DNA from: Hyphomonas atlantica corrig.
Lineage (GTDB): Bacteria; Pseudomonadota; Alphaproteobacteria; Caulobacterales; Hyphomonadaceae
Length of the DNA: 64,000 nt
NCBI RefSeq assembly: GCF_000682715.1
Contig: NZ_AWFH01000063.1
Location: forward strand, 1-64,000
Direction of reading: 5' to 3'
Part shown: piece by piece, positions 35,166 to 44,173 of the stretch
How positions within the stretch are numbered: the first letter of the stretch is position 1
Layout: every line of letters begins with the position of its first letter
The notes under the pieces: generated by a model
The model's database searches: none
The model's input: only the letters and a program-made list of their open reading frames with translations
Told to the model about the DNA's origin: nothing
Position numbers and translations under genes: made by a program

Positions 35166-35594
35166 ATGGCGACAGCAAAGAAGACAGCTCCGAAGTCGGC
35201 TCCCAAGACGAAAGCGGAAGCACGTGTGGCAGATTCCGCTACGAAAATGATTGATGAAGGCATGGAACAGATGACAGGTTTTGCAGGCAAGTTCGGCGAT
35301 TACGCCGAAGGCGGATTCAAGGCGTTTGCTGAACAAGCTGCCAGTTCCTCCGAAATGATGCGCACAATTGGTGCACGCAACATGGACTTTTTCGCGCGTA
35401 CGCTTGAGCAAGGCGTCGAGGCGACTCAGTCGATGACGAGCGCGAAAGACCCGCGCGAGGCGATGGAAATCCAGTCCGGTTTCGCCAAGAGCCTGTTCTC
35501 GGCCTACACGTCTGAAATGAGCGCACAGGCAGAACTCTGCATGTCCGCATGGCGTGATGCGGCGAAGCCCTTCATGGCCTTCTCCGCAAAATAA
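35166..35594 (+). CDS. Phasin family protein
   Basis: 142-residue amphipathic helical protein with a Lys/Ala-rich N terminus (MATAKKTAPKSAPKTKAEA) and phasin-type central helices (EQASSSEMMRT-like, ARNMDFFARTLEQGVEATQSM, FAKSLFSAYTSEMSAQAELC). Phasins coat polyhydroxyalkanoate granules, so the organism probably stores PHB. It is a single-gene unit with its own TGCA-rich regulatory region and a good terminator. Confidence 0.88.
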   Translation: MATAKKTAPKSAPKTKAEARVADSATKMIDEGMEQMTGFAGKFGDYAEGGFKAFAEQAASSSEMMRTIGARNMDFFARTLEQGVEATQSMTSAKDPREAMEIQSGFAKSLFSAYTSEMSAQAELCMSAWRDAAKPFMAFSAK

Positions 35595-35656
35595 TCTCCT
35601 TTCCGCATTTCCGGGTTTGATGACAGACCGGAATGTAGAGTGGTGTAGACAGTACT

Positions 35657-35687
35657 GAGCCGGGCCTGATTGGTCCGGTTCTTTTTT
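35657..35687 (+). terminator. Terminator of the phasin gene
   Basis: GC-rich stem AGCCGGGCC/GGTCCGGTT with a short loop followed by CTTTTTTG, about 60 bases after the phasin stop. Confidence 0.85.
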
Positions 35688-35763
35688 GCCTGATATGCAG
35701 AATTTCCGGGGCAGGGCGCAGATTGCGCTGTGACTTCCGGCGACACGTGACTACATTCTGGCC

Positions 35764-36156
35764 ATGAGCGATTTTCTGGACTTCAAGGCCCTTGAGCGGC
35801 CCAAATCACCGAACACCTATCTTGTTGCCCCTGCGGGCTTTGCGGATCAGGCAAAGCCGGATGAGGCCGGGCCGGTTTTTGACTGCAGCCCCGAAAGCCT
35901 GTTTGGCCGAATCGAGGCCCTGATCGGCATGCGCAAGGATTGGCGCCTGGAGTCGCTCGACGCGCAGGCGGGGCGCATCTACTTCATCGCTGTGTCGAAA
36001 CTGTTCCGGTTCAAGGATGATGTGAACATTGCCGTCTTGCCTGCCGAGGGAAAATCCACGCTCGCGATCTATTCGGCATCACGCATCGGCCACAGCGATC
36101 TGGGGGCTAATCGCAAGCGCGTACATGAGCTTCTCAGCAGCCTGCAGGTGACCTGA
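35764..36156 (+). CDS. DUF1499 domain protein
   Basis: 130 residues matching DUF1499: [35 protein letters not shown] and the signature [19 protein letters not shown] near the C terminus. The family is widespread in proteobacteria and cyanobacteria, with no settled function. No signal peptide or membrane segment is obvious. It lies 71 bases upstream of clpS on the same strand. Confidence 0.85.
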   Translation: MSDFLDFKALERPKSPNTYLVAPAGFADQAKPDEAGPVFDCSPESLFGRIEALIGMRKDWRLESLDAQAGRIYFIAVSKLFRFKDDVNIAVLPAEGKSTLAIYSASRIGHSDLGANRKRVHELLSSLQVT

Positions 36157-36227
36157 TTTCAGGCAGTTTGTGTTTTTGCCGTCAATCCGCTCTTCAAAGT
36201 CGGACAAGAACGTATATCTTGTTACAT

Positions 36228-36626
36228 ATGAGCGGCGACCTGAATCATTCCGAATTGGATCCGGCACGGTTGAACCAGCCTGGTCCGGGCGACCCACCGG
36301 GGGGCGGGCAGACCGGTGATGAGGATGGTACAAACTTTGGCCTGTCCACCCAGACACGGGTGCGCACGAAAAAGCCGTCGCTCTATCGTGTGCTCCTGTT
36401 GAACGATGATTACACGCCGATGGAATTCGTCGTGTACATCCTGGAACAGTTCTTCAACCGCTCCAGGGAACAGGCCACACGTATCATGCTTCATGTCCAC
36501 CAGAAGGGCGTGGGGCTGTGTGGGGTGTATACTTACGAAGTGGCCGAAACAAAGGTCGCGCAGGTATTGGACCTTGCCAAACGCCATGAACATCCTCTCC
36601 AATGCGTCATGGAGAAAGACGACTAG
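36228..36626 (+). CDS. clpS: ATP-dependent Clp protease adaptor ClpS
   Basis: Adaptor that delivers N-degron (N-end rule) substrates to ClpAP. The core has [20 protein letters not shown], the N-degron-binding Asn-Asp-Asp loop, and [19 protein letters not shown], with the binding-pocket His. The N-terminal 40 residues are a disordered Gly/Pro/Asp extension, typical of ClpS tails that act on ClpA. The ATG at 36228 gives 132 residues; the frame is open to 36168. clpA begins 27 bases downstream. Confidence 0.95.
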   Translation: MSGDLNHSELDPARLNQPGPGDPPGGGQTGDEDGTNFGLSTQTRVRTKKPSLYRVLLLNDDYTPMEFVVYILEQFFNRSREQATRIMLHVHQKGVGLCGVYTYEVAETKVAQVLDLAKRHEHPLQCVMEKDD

Positions 36627-36653
36627 AAACACTTATTCCGGAAGGCCAGCCAC

Positions 36654-38975
36654 TTGCCACGTTTGTCCCCCTCCTTAGAGACCGCACTCGAAAAGGCCCT
36701 CACGTTCGCCTCAGAACGCGATCATGAATACGCCACACTGGAACACCTGCTTCTGGCGCTGACCGAAGATGAGCATGCCCGCGAAGTCATGGGCGCCTGC
36801 AAGGTCGACATCGAAGCGCTCAGCGCAGACCTCAGCCGATACATTGATGAAGAGCTTTCGAGCCTCACCGTTGATGAAGCGGAAGGCCGCGTTCAGCCGA
36901 CTGCCGCATTCCAGCGTGTGGTGCAGCGCGCCATTCTTCACGTTGAAAGCTCCGGCCGCGACGAAGTGACCGGCGCGAATGTGCTCGTGTCCATCTTCTC
37001 CGAGCGTGAAAGCCACGCTGCCTACTTCCTGCAGGAGCAGGACATGACCCGCTACGATGCGGTCAATTTCATCTCGCACGGCGTCGCGAAACAGCCGGGC
37101 ATGTCCCGTCAGTCGAGCCCGCGCGGGGCGGAAACCTCCGAGGAGGAACCCGTCAAGCAGGGCCACGAGGCGCTAGACGCCTATTGCGTTGACCTCAACG
37201 AGAAGGCCCGCTCCGGCAAAATCGACCCGCTGATCGGCCGTGATATGGAAATCAATCGCTGCATCGAGGTGCTCTGCCGCCGCAGCAAGAACAATCCGAT
37301 CCTCGTTGGCGACCCTGGCGTGGGCAAGACGGCCATTGCCGAAGGCCTGGCCAAGAAGATTGTCGATGGCGAAGCGCCGGAAATCCTGGACGAAGCCATC
37401 ATCTGGTCGCTCGACATGGGTGCCTTGCTGGCGGGTACGCGGTATCGCGGTGATTTTGAAGAGCGCTTGAAATCCGTGATGAAGGAACTCGAGCAACAGG
37501 AAAAAGCCATCCTGTTCATCGACGAAATCCACACCATCATCGGCGCGGGCGCGACGTCTGGCGGCGCAATGGATGCGTCAAATCTGCTGAAGCCTGCGCT
37601 GCAGTCTGGTGGCCTGCGCTGCATGGGATCGACGACGTTCAAGGAATACAAGCAACACTTCGAAAAGGACCGCGCCCTGTCGCGCCGGTTCCGCAAGATC
37701 GATGTGGTCGAGCCGACTGTTCCGGACACAATCAAGATCCTGACGGGCCTGAAATCCCGTTTCGAGGATTTCCACGGCCTGCGTTACACCAATGATGCGA
37801 TCAAGTCCGCCGTGGAATTGTCAGATCGGTACATCACCGACCGCAAACTGCCGGACAAGGCCATCGACGTGATTGACGAGGCCGGTGCCACGCAATGGTT
37901 GCTGCCCGCCTCCAAGCGCAAGAAGACCGTTGGCCAGAAGGACATTGAAGCCGTGGTCGCCAAGATCGCCCGCATCCCCCCTAAACAAGTGTCTACGGAT
38001 GATGCGGCTGCGCTGAAGTCTCTCGAGACCGATCTCAAGCGCGTGGTCTACGGCCAGAGCGAGGCCATCGAGGCACTTTCGGCTTCCATCAAGCTGGCCC
38101 GTGCCGGCCTGCGGGAACCGAACAAGCCGATTGGTTCCTACCTGTTCACCGGCCCGACCGGCGTCGGCAAGACCGAGGTTGCCAAACAGCTTTCCTCCAT
38201 CATGGGGGTCGAGATGTTGCGCTTCGACATGTCGGAATACATGGAACGGCACACTGTTTCCCGCCTGATCGGTGCGCCTCCCGGCTATGTCGGTTATGAT
38301 GAAGGTGGTCTGCTGACGGATGGTGTAGACCAGCATCCGCACTGCGTCCTCCTGCTCGACGAAATCGAGAAGGCTCACCCGGACCTGTTCAACATTCTCC
38401 TGCAAGTGATGGACAATGGTACGCTGACGGATGCGAATGGTCGCAAGGTCGATTTCCGCAATGTCATCCTGATCATGACCACCAATGCCGGTGCGTCGGA
38501 TGCGTCGAAGAATTCCATCGGCTTCGGTCGGGGCAAGAAGGAAGACGAGCAGGAAGAGGCGCTCAAGCGTCTGTTCACGCCGGAATTCCGCAACCGTCTC
38601 GATGCCACGATCACCTTCGGTGGTCTGACGCCGGAGATCATTGACCGCGTGGTGGAGAAATTCATCCTGCAGCTGGAAGTCCAGCTGGAAGATCGCAACG
38701 TCTCCATTGAGATTACCAAGCCTGCCCGTGAGTGGCTGGCCAAGCGTGGCTTTGACGCGGACATGGGCGCCCGGCCTCTGGCCCGGACGATACAGGAGCA
38801 CGTCAAGAAACCGATGGCGGAAGAGCTTCTGTTCGGCGAACTCCAGAAAGGCGGTGTTGTCTATATCGACATCGACAAGGCGGACGACGAAAAGCTGGCC
38901 TTCAAATATGTGGCCGAAAAGCCGAAGAAGAAAAAGCCAGCCGCCAAGAAAGGCTCTGCCGAAGAACCTGCCTAG
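36654..38975 (+). CDS. clpA: ATP-dependent Clp protease ATP-binding subunit ClpA
   Basis: AAA+ unfoldase that feeds ClpP. The 773-residue protein has an N-terminal Clp_N domain that docks ClpS. It has two AAA+ modules: Walker A GDPGVGKTAIAEGL (about 218) with ILFIDEIHTIIGAG, and GPTGVGKTEVAKQL (about 500) with VLLLDEIEKAHPD. A lysine-rich tail (KKKKPAAKK) ends the protein. The start is TTG, giving MPRLSPSLETALEKAL, which aligns with known ClpA N termini, with GGAAGG eight bases upstream. There is no long middle domain, as expected for ClpA rather than ClpB/C. Confidence 0.96.
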   Translation: MPRLSPSLETALEKALTFASERDHEYATLEHLLLALTEDEHAREVMGACKVDIEALSADLSRYIDEELSSLTVDEAEGRVQPTAAFQRVVQRAILHVESSGRDEVTGANVLVSIFSERESHAAYFLQEQDMTRYDAVNFISHGVAKQPGMSRQSSPRGAETSEEEPVKQGHEALDAYCVDLNEKARSGKIDPLIGRDMEINRCIEVLCRRSKNNPILVGDPGVGKTAIAEGLAKKIVDGEAPEILDEAIIWSLDMGALLAGTRYRGDFEERLKSVMKELEQQEKAILFIDEIHTIIGAGATSGGAMDASNLLKPALQSGGLRCMGSTTFKEYKQHFEKDRALSRRFRKIDVVEPTVPDTIKILTGLKSRFEDFHGLRYTNDAIKSAVELSDRYITDRKLPDKAIDVIDEAGATQWLLPASKRKKTVGQKDIEAVVAKIARIPPKQVSTDDAAALKSLETDLKRVVYGQSEAIEALSASIKLARAGLREPNKPIGSYLFTGPTGVGKTEVAKQLSSIMGVEMLRFDMSEYMERHTVSRLIGAPPGYVGYDEGGLLTDGVDQHPHCVLLLDEIEKAHPDLFNILLQVMDNGTLTDANGRKVDFRNVILIMTTNAGASDASKNSIGFGRGKKEDEQEEALKRLFTPEFRNRLDATITFGGLTPEIIDRVVEKFILQLEVQLEDRNVSIEITKPAREWLAKRGFDADMGARPLARTIQEHVKKPMAEELLFGELQKGGVVYIDIDKADDEKLAFKYVAEKPKKKKPAAKKGSAEEPA

Positions 38976-39000
38976 GCGTTCGGACGCGATACGTTTCTGA

Positions 39001-39034
39001 AAGGGCTGCCCGTGGGGCAGCCCTTTCTCATTCT
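39001..39034 (+). terminator. Terminator of clpS-clpA
   Basis: Perfect 11-bp stem AAGGGCTGCCC/GGGCAGCCCTT with a three-base GTG loop followed by TCTCATTCT, starting 26 bases after the clpA stop. The trailing T-run is broken, but the stem is strong. Confidence 0.75.
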
Positions 39035-39077
39035 GGTGGCGTCGTTATCCTCCCCTTCAAAATCGGGAGGAAACCAG

Positions 39078-40280
39078 ATGACATCAGCCGTCAGCGGAGC
39101 GAGCGATCCGAAATTCGCCGCCGTGAAGGAAGAGTTCGAGCGCAACTTTGCGGAGCGGGGCGAGGTCGGCGCATCGGTCTGCCTGTCGGTGAATGGGGAG
39201 ACGCTGGTCGATCTCTGGGGCGGCATGGCCAATCCCGAAACGAATGACCCGTGGCGCGAAGACACGATCTCGATCGTCTTTTCCTGCTCCAAGGCGGCAA
39301 CGGCCCTGTGCGCGCATATCCTGATCGACCGGGGAGAACTGAACCCCGAAGCGCTGGTCTCTGAATACTGGCCGGAATTTGCCAGGAACGGCAAAGAGAA
39401 GACCACCGTGCGCATGATGTTGAATCATGAAAGCGCGCTGCCCACGCTGAGAGATCCGGTCCGTCCTGGTGGCTTCACCGATTGGGACTACATGATCCAG
39501 CGCTTGGAAGACGAGGAAGCCTTCTGGGAGCCGGGAACACGTAACGGCTATCACATGATCAATTTTGGCTGGACGGTCGGCGAACTGGTCCGCCGCGTGT
39601 CTGGCAAGTCGCTGGGCACATTCTTTCGCGAGGAAGTCGCTGAGAAAACCGGCGCGCGGTTTTGGCTCGGCCTGCCGGAGAGCGAGGATGTTCATATCGC
39701 GCCGATCATTCCCTACGCACCCAAGCCGGACGATCAGCCGACCGAGTTCGCGATCAAGCTGCTGACTGATCCGGATTCGATCCAGCACAAGAGCTTCATG
39801 AACAATGGTGGGTGGGACTTCAACGACCGTAAATCGCAGGCGGCAGAGATCGGCGGCGGGGGCGGCCTGTCGAACGCTCGCGGTCAGGTTGCGATGTACA
39901 CACCCCTGGCGACAAATGACGGTACGCTGGTGTCACATGACCGACTGCAGGCGATGAGCATGGTCACAACGGCGACACAGCGCGACGCCACGCTACTCAT
40001 TCCAACACGGTTTGGGCCAGGTTTCATGAAGTCCATGGACAATCGTGCGCTGAACGCAGGCCCCGGAACCAGCGTCATCATGGGCGATCGTGCCTTTGGC
40101 CATGTTGGTGCAGGCGGCTCAATTGGCTTTGCCGACCCCGAGGCGGGCCTCGCCTTCAGCTACACGATGAACCAGATGGGCAGCGGCATCCTTGTGAATG
40201 ACCGCGCCCAGAGCCTGATTGACGCCGCCTATCGCAGCCTTGGCTATCGCACCAACGCGCCCGGCGTATGGGTGAAATAG
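39078..40280 (+). CDS. Serine hydrolase, beta-lactamase/EstB esterase family
   Basis: 400-residue member of the class C beta-lactamase-like esterase family. The SxxK motif is in VFSCSKAATAL (about residue 77), a Tyr in NGYHMINFGWTVGEL may be the second active-site residue, and HVGAGGSIGFADPEAGLAF is the third-motif region. Family members hydrolyse esters or beta-lactone/beta-lactam-like compounds; the natural substrate is not predictable. The ATG at 39078 follows GGGAGG by seven bases. There is no signal peptide, so it is probably cytosolic. Confidence 0.88.
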   Translation: MTSAVSGASDPKFAAVKEEFERNFAERGEVGASVCLSVNGETLVDLWGGMANPETNDPWREDTISIVFSCSKAATALCAHILIDRGELNPEALVSEYWPEFARNGKEKTTVRMMLNHESALPTLRDPVRPGGFTDWDYMIQRLEDEEAFWEPGTRNGYHMINFGWTVGELVRRVSGKSLGTFFREEVAEKTGARFWLGLPESEDVHIAPIIPYAPKPDDQPTEFAIKLLTDPDSIQHKSFMNNGGWDFNDRKSQAAEIGGGGGLSNARGQVAMYTPLATNDGTLVSHDRLQAMSMVTTATQRDATLLIPTRFGPGFMKSMDNRALNAGPGTSVIMGDRAFGHVGAGGSIGFADPEAGLAFSYTMNQMGSGILVNDRAQSLIDAAYRSLGYRTNAPGVWVK

Positions 40281-40292
40281 ACGGACGTCAGA

Positions 40293-41540
40293 TCAGCCAT
40301 CATCATTGGCTTCGCCGATGCCGATCGTCTGCAGTTTGCCAGCCTTGGCAGCTTGTGCCCGGGCAACGCTTTCACTGCGGGCGGGTGGGGCCATGATTTC
40401 CGGTGGATCGGTTTCCTGCAGGTAGATCGTACGGCTCGGAAAGGCGAAGCCAGTGCCGGCCTTGTCGATAATCTCCATCACGGCGACCGCGAACTCTTCC
40501 TTGATCTCCAGCCATTCGCCCCAGTTCTTGGTGTGGGTGAAGGCATAGATCAGGAAGTCGATCGAGCTGGAGTTGAAGCTGTCGACGCGCACGAACAGGG
40601 CCGCCTCTGGCGGCTTTGCGAAGCGGTCATCATTCCACAGCCAGGCTTCGATCTCATCGCGGATGTATTTCAGCTGGTCGACCGTGGTGCGGTATTCAAC
40701 GCCGACCACCCATTTGATGCGGCGGTGGGTCATGCGGGAGAAATTGGTGACGGCGGCGTCTGACAGCGCGCTGTTGGGCACAAAGACCGGACTCTTGTCG
40801 AAGCGGCGCACCAGTGTTGAGCGGAAATTGATCTTCTCGACCGTGCCCTCAACCACGCCATCCACCTGAATCCACTCGCCGGGAATGAAGCGTTTCTCGG
40901 AAATGATGAGCAGGCCGGAAATCAGGTTCTTGAACAAATCCTGCGCGCCGAGGCCGACGGCGATGCCGAGCACCCCAAGGCCTGCCAGGAGCGGCGCGAT
41001 CTGGATGCCCCATTGCTCAGCTACGGCGCCAAGGCCCAGCACGATCAGGATGATCTGCAATGCTTTCACCATCCAGTCGACTGCGGCGGGCGACAGGGCA
41101 GACCGGAGGCCGCGGAACAGGAACTCAAACGCATGGACGGCGCGAGACAGGGTCCAGAACACGGCGAGTGTGATGATCGAGCGCAGAATGCGCGTGGCGT
41201 AGACTTCGGCTTCGCCGGATATGTTGGTCACCTGTAGCGCTATGTAGATGCCGATGATGACAGGAACGATTTTCAGCGGGGTCGAGATGGACTTCACCAG
41301 AGCGTCGTCGAATCCGGATTTCGTACCGGAGGCAAAGCGCATCACGGTCTTCACCATGATCCGGGCAAACAGGCCACGCACCATCATGGCAATCATGATG
41401 ATGATCACAGCGATGGTGATTTCGCCATAGGTCAGCCCGTAGGCGCCATCATTCCAGACACTCGCAATGAAAATCGCAGGCTCAAGGGCCCATTCCGGGG
41501 CGTTGTTGGCAAACCAGTCCGGCAGCTGGGTCTCGTCCAT
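40293..41540 (-). CDS. Mechanosensitive ion channel family protein (MscS)
   Basis: 415-residue inner-membrane channel. Several hydrophobic segments fill the first 190 residues. The pore helix and cytoplasmic domain show the MscS signature GLGVLGIAVGLGAQDLFKNLISGLLII followed by IPGEWIQVDGVVEGTVEKI and PNSALSDAAVTNFSR. It likely relieves osmotic down-shock. It faces the serine hydrolase gene 12 bases away, end to end. Confidence 0.93.
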   Translation of the reverse strand: MDETQLPDWFANNAPEWALEPAIFIASVWNDGAYGLTYGEITIAVIIIMIAMMVRGLFARIMVKTVMRFASGTKSGFDDALVKSISTPLKIVPVIIGIYIALQVTNISGEAEVYATRILRSIITLAVFWTLSRAVHAFEFLFRGLRSALSPAAVDWMVKALQIILIVLGLGAVAEQWGIQIAPLLAGLGVLGIAVGLGAQDLFKNLISGLLIISEKRFIPGEWIQVDGVVEGTVEKINFRSTLVRRFDKSPVFVPNSALSDAAVTNFSRMTHRRIKWVVGVEYRTTVDQLKYIRDEIEAWLWNDDRFAKPPEAALFVRVDSFNSSSIDFLIYAFTHTKNWGEWLEIKEEFAVAVMEIIDKAGTGFAFPSRTIYLQETDPPEIMAPPARSESVARAQAAKAGKLQTIGIGEANDDG

Positions 41541-41632
41541 ATTCGGGCTCCATCTGTTTGGCCGGGGCTGGCCCGGAAGGGGTGGAGTGCCGCTTGCTAA
41601 TCTGAGTTATGCCATCTGTGAAGGTGCAGGGC

Positions 41633-42187
41633 TCAAGGCTTGATGTCGCGCCACTCCCCGGAGGCGAGATCGCCAAGCGTCCAGTCACCGATCTGAACAC
41701 GAATGAGGCGCAGCGTGGGGTGGCCGACCGCAGCGGTCATGCGCCGGACCTGGCGGTTTCGTCCTTCGGTGATTGTCAGTTCGATCCAGCTATCCGGCAC
41801 CGATTTTCGATAGCGGATCGGCGGGGTGCGGGGCCAGAGATTGGCGGGGTCTTCCATACGACGCGCTTTTGCTGGCGCGGTGCGTCCGTCATTGAGGTCC
41901 ACACCACTGCGCAGGGCATCCAGCGCTGCGTCATCCGGCACGCCCTCTACCTGGGCCCAATAGGTTTTTGCCATCTTGTGCTTCGGATCGGAGATGCGCG
42001 CCTGCAGCTTCCCGTCATCGGTCAGCAACAGCAGGCCTTCGCTGTCTCGGTCGAGGCGGCCGGCAGGATAGACTCGCGGGACTGCCAGATAGTCTGACAA
42101 TGTCTCGCGGGTGCTGGCCAGCGTGCCTTTGTCGGTGAATTGCGACAACACATTGAAGGGTTTGTTGAAGGCGATCAGGCGCGTCAT
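41633..42187 (-). CDS. rluE: rRNA large subunit pseudouridine synthase (RluE type)
   Basis: RsuA-family pseudouridine synthase of 184 residues without an S4 domain, as in RluE. The catalytic Asp is in [18 protein letters not shown] (about residue 46). [11 protein letters not shown] and [29 protein letters not shown] are the other conserved blocks. It starts in a 4-base ATGA overlap with the GNAT stop, making it the third gene of kdsA-GNAT-rluE. Confidence 0.92.
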   Translation of the reverse strand: MTRLIAFNKPFNVLSQFTDKGTLASTRETLSDYLAVPRVYPAGRLDRDSEGLLLLTDDGKLQARISDPKHKMAKTYWAQVEGVPDDAALDALRSGVDLNDGRTAPAKARRMEDPANLWPRTPPIRYRKSVPDSWIELTITEGRNRQVRRMTAAVGHPTLRLIRVQIGDWTLGDLASGEWRDIKP

Positions 42188-42654
42188 CGGTCTTGCTCAT
42201 CTGGCAACAGGCCTAGGGCTGCGGCGGCAACGGGGGTGCGGATCCAGATCCAGCTACCCGTGCCTTGGCTCTCCCCGCCGGGCTCATTGGTTTCGATCCA
42301 GCCCATTGCGCGATAGAAGGCGCGGGCACGTGTATTCGCCGTGTTGCATTTCAGCGATAGCGAGCTGCCATATCTCATCATTGTGGCAACCATCAGAGAC
42401 CGGCCAATGCCGCGGCGATGATAGTCGGGGTCGACAAAGAAATGGTGCAGGAAGTGTTCGGCGTCCCAGATGCTGGCAAATGCGACCGGACGATTGTCCT
42501 CTTCGGCGACCAGTATGCTTTCGCCTTCGGTCTGGCGATTGAATTCGGTCTTATCGATCCGCTCAATGCCGGCCAGCGGGAACACGTCCCGACTGGCGCG
42601 GAAAAGAATGGAGGCAAGTGCCTCCCGGTCTGATGAGACAGCGTCCCGGATCAA
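42184..42654 (-). CDS. GNAT family N-acetyltransferase
   Basis: About 157 residues with the acetyl-CoA-binding signature [19 protein letters not shown] and a C-terminal [17 protein letters not shown]. The frame is open to 42738 inside kdsA, but a TTG at 42654 overlaps the kdsA stop (TTGA) and starts directly at [13 protein letters not shown], the usual first strand of GNAT folds, so that start is preferred. It is translationally coupled to kdsA and to rluE. The acceptor is unknown. Confidence 0.8.
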   Translation of the reverse strand: MIRDAVSSDREALASILFRASRDVFPLAGIERIDKTEFNRQTEGESILVAEEDNRPVAFASIWDAEHFLHHFFVDPDYHRRGIGRSLMVATMMRYGSSLSLKCNTANTRARAFYRAMGWIETNEPGGESQGTGSWIWIRTPVAAAALGLLPDEQDR

Positions 42655-43499
42655 GAATTGACCACTTCGCGCAGAGTTTTCAGCGTGCGCAGCAGGCCTT
42701 CGGCGGATGAGATAGGCAGGCAGCTCGGTCCGTCGCACAGCGCCTTGTCGGGATCGGTGTGGAACTCAAGGAACACGCCGTCGGCACCTGCTGCGATCGC
42801 AGACTTGGCGATGATCGCCACGCCATCCCGGCGACCACCCGTCGAGGCCCCTCCGGTGCGTGGGTCTGCGCCCGGCAGCTGGACAGCGTGGGTCGCGTCG
42901 ATTGTCACCGGACAGCCGAGTTTCTGCATTTCCGAAATGCCGAGCATGTCGACCACCAGATTGTTGTAACCGAAGCTGGAGCCGCGTTCGCACAGGATTA
43001 CGCCGACATCTGCGGCTTCACCAATCTTGGAGACGATATTCTTGGTGTCCCACGGCGCGATGAATTGGGCTTTCTTCACCTGGACGATACCGCCGGCGGC
43101 AGCAGTGGCCTGAGCAGTCGCCACGACGAGATCGGTCTGACGGCACAGGAAAGCCGGGATTTGCACGATGTCCGCGATTTCGGCCACGGCTTCAGCCTGG
43201 CCAGGCTCGTGAAGGTCGGTGCAGATTGGCACGCCCAGCTTTGCCTTCACGCTGGCCAGTGTGCGCAACCCGTCCTCAAGGCCGGGGCCACGATAGGATT
43301 TGATGGAAGAGCGGTTCGCCTTGTCGAAGCTCGCCTTGAACACATAGGGCAGCTCCAGCTGCTCGCAGATGCGCTTGAGCTCTCCACCGATTTCCAGGGC
43401 GAGGCCCTCATCTTCCAATACGTTCAGGCCAGCAATCACCGACAGGGGTTTGCCGGTACCAATGCTCCAGCCAGAGGTCTTGTGGGTCAGCGCGTTCAT
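42651..43499 (-). CDS. kdsA: 3-deoxy-8-phosphooctulonate synthase (Kdo-8-phosphate synthase)
   Basis: Condenses arabinose-5-phosphate and phosphoenolpyruvate to Kdo-8-phosphate. The 282-residue aldolase has FKASFDKANRSS, DLHEPGQAEAV, CERGSSFGYNNLVVDM and DATHAVQLPGADPRTGGASTGGRR, all KdsA landmarks. An Asp in place of the metal-binding Cys cannot be assigned with certainty from reading alone. First gene of a kdsA-GNAT-rluE operon. Kdo serves LPS and the capsule linker, linking this operon to the capsule region. Confidence 0.96.
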   Translation of the reverse strand: MNALTHKTSGWSIGTGKPLSVIAGLNVLEDEGLALEIGGELKRICEQLELPYVFKASFDKANRSSIKSYRGPGLEDGLRTLASVKAKLGVPICTDLHEPGQAEAVAEIADIVQIPAFLCRQTDLVVATAQATAAAGGIVQVKKAQFIAPWDTKNIVSKIGEAADVGVILCERGSSFGYNNLVVDMLGISEMQKLGCPVTIDATHAVQLPGADPRTGGASTGGRRDGVAIIAKSAIAAGADGVFLEFHTDPDKALCDGPSCLPISSAEGLLRTLKTLREVVNS

Positions 43500-43586
43500 G
43501 GGGTGCTCCGCTCAGAAGTTTAGCGTGAGATAGCGCTGTTTCGGTCAAAACGTAACCCGGCGCAGTCAGGGCATATCAGAATCAAA

Positions 43587-43629
43587 GAAGCCGCCCTCTG
43601 GGGCGGCTTCCGTGAGTCCTCGGGACTCA
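43587..43629 (-). terminator. Tandem hairpins ending the small-ORF transcript
   Basis: On the minus strand, hairpin TGAGTCC/GGACTCA (43613-43629) is followed by stem GAAGCCGCCC/GGGCGGCTTC (43587-43610) and TTTGATT. It lies between the 26-codon ORF and kdsA and should end transcription coming from the small ORF. Confidence 0.7.
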
Positions 43630-43667
43630 GCAAGTTCGGCAGCGTTTCAGCATACCTTCAAATATCT

Positions 43668-43748
43668 CTATGCGCCGACAGGAGGCTGCTCCGGCCGGGC
43701 ACCACAGGATATAAACTTGTTGATCCCTCTGGTTTTCTCACTCGACAT
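43668..43748 (-). CDS. 26-codon small ORF with an extreme Shine-Dalgarno
   Basis: Starts MSSEKTRGINKF and ends EQPPVGA. Its ribosome-binding site GAAAGGAGGTGATTC is complementary over 13 bases to the 3' end of 16S rRNA. A CCTCCT inside the ORF (on the minus strand, around 43679-43686) could pair with AGGAGG and mask it, as in a thermosensor or autoregulated leader. Tandem hairpins follow. The SD and start lie in the 25-bp repeat that bounds the RT element, so the ORF has been cut from its original upstream DNA (now right of 47893). Whether a peptide is made is unknown; a structured small RNA is the alternative. Confidence 0.45.
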   Translation of the reverse strand: MSSEKTRGINKFISCGARPEQPPVGA

Positions 43749-43765
43749 GAATCACCTCCTTTCAA
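43741..43765. repeat. Left 25-bp direct repeat (attachment-site candidate, attL)
   Basis: Identical to 47869-47893. It begins CTCGACATGAATCACCTCC and continues TTTCAA. On the minus strand it contains the SD and ATG of the 26-codon ORF. Bases on either side differ between the copies, so the repeat is exactly 25 bp, as expected for a site-specific recombination core or a long target duplication. Confidence 0.8.
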
Positions 43766-43769
43766 AAAA

Positions 43770-43864
43770 AGTCATTGATTACAATGCGTTATCGGCGCAT
43801 ACTGTAATGGTTACTCACAAAAATTGTAAGCTTCGATTTAATTCCCCAATGTCATCAATGACTT
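43770..43864. repeat. Inverted repeat at the left end of the RT element
   Basis: AGTCATTGAT near 43770 is the exact reverse complement of ATCAATGACT near 43855. The 10-bp arms enclose about 75 bases that also contain ACAATGCGTT and TTACTCACAAAAATTGTAAG. It could be an RNA stem or a protein-binding site close to the attachment core. Confidence 0.5.
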
Positions 43865-43875
43865 AGGTAACGACC

Positions 43876-43903
43876 TTTCTGGGAAACCACTGGGAAACGA
43901 AAT
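43876..43903. repeat. Left GGGAAAC pair (arm-site-like)
   Basis: TTTCTGGGAAAC, four variable bases, then GGGAAACGAAAT. The same arrangement recurs at 47718-47745 in the same orientation, with only the four central bases different. It lies 110 bases inside the left 25-bp repeat. Confidence 0.65.
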
Positions 43904-44173
43904 CCACCGACAACACGTAAATTTAGGCACGATTTGCATCGCAGCTCAAATGATATTTGGGTGAAGTAAAGAAGTCATTGTTGCCTTGGTGCTGTTCGCA
44001 AGAATTAGCCGATTCAAGCGGTGTCTGACAGTCACGGGTGGCTGACGTTCTGATGCCAGAAAGACTCGAGGATTAGAAACTGATTCCCGTTTTCGGGATG
44101 CTCTGTTTTCCGGCTGGTTGCAAGTTTGGTGAGGCAGTCATAGAAATGACGCTTGTTTTAAGAGGGGTTACAT

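Larger units (their letters stand above)
43766..44173. other. Left end of the RT element, gene-free
   Basis: About 400 bases between the left repeat and the first RT gene. It holds the GGGAAAC block and presumably the RT promoter. GAGGGG just before 44174 is the ribosome-binding site. An inverted pair AGTCATTGAT (43770) / ATCAATGACT (43855) brackets the first 95 bases and could form a long stem. I found no ACACAC-type template here. Confidence 0.45.
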
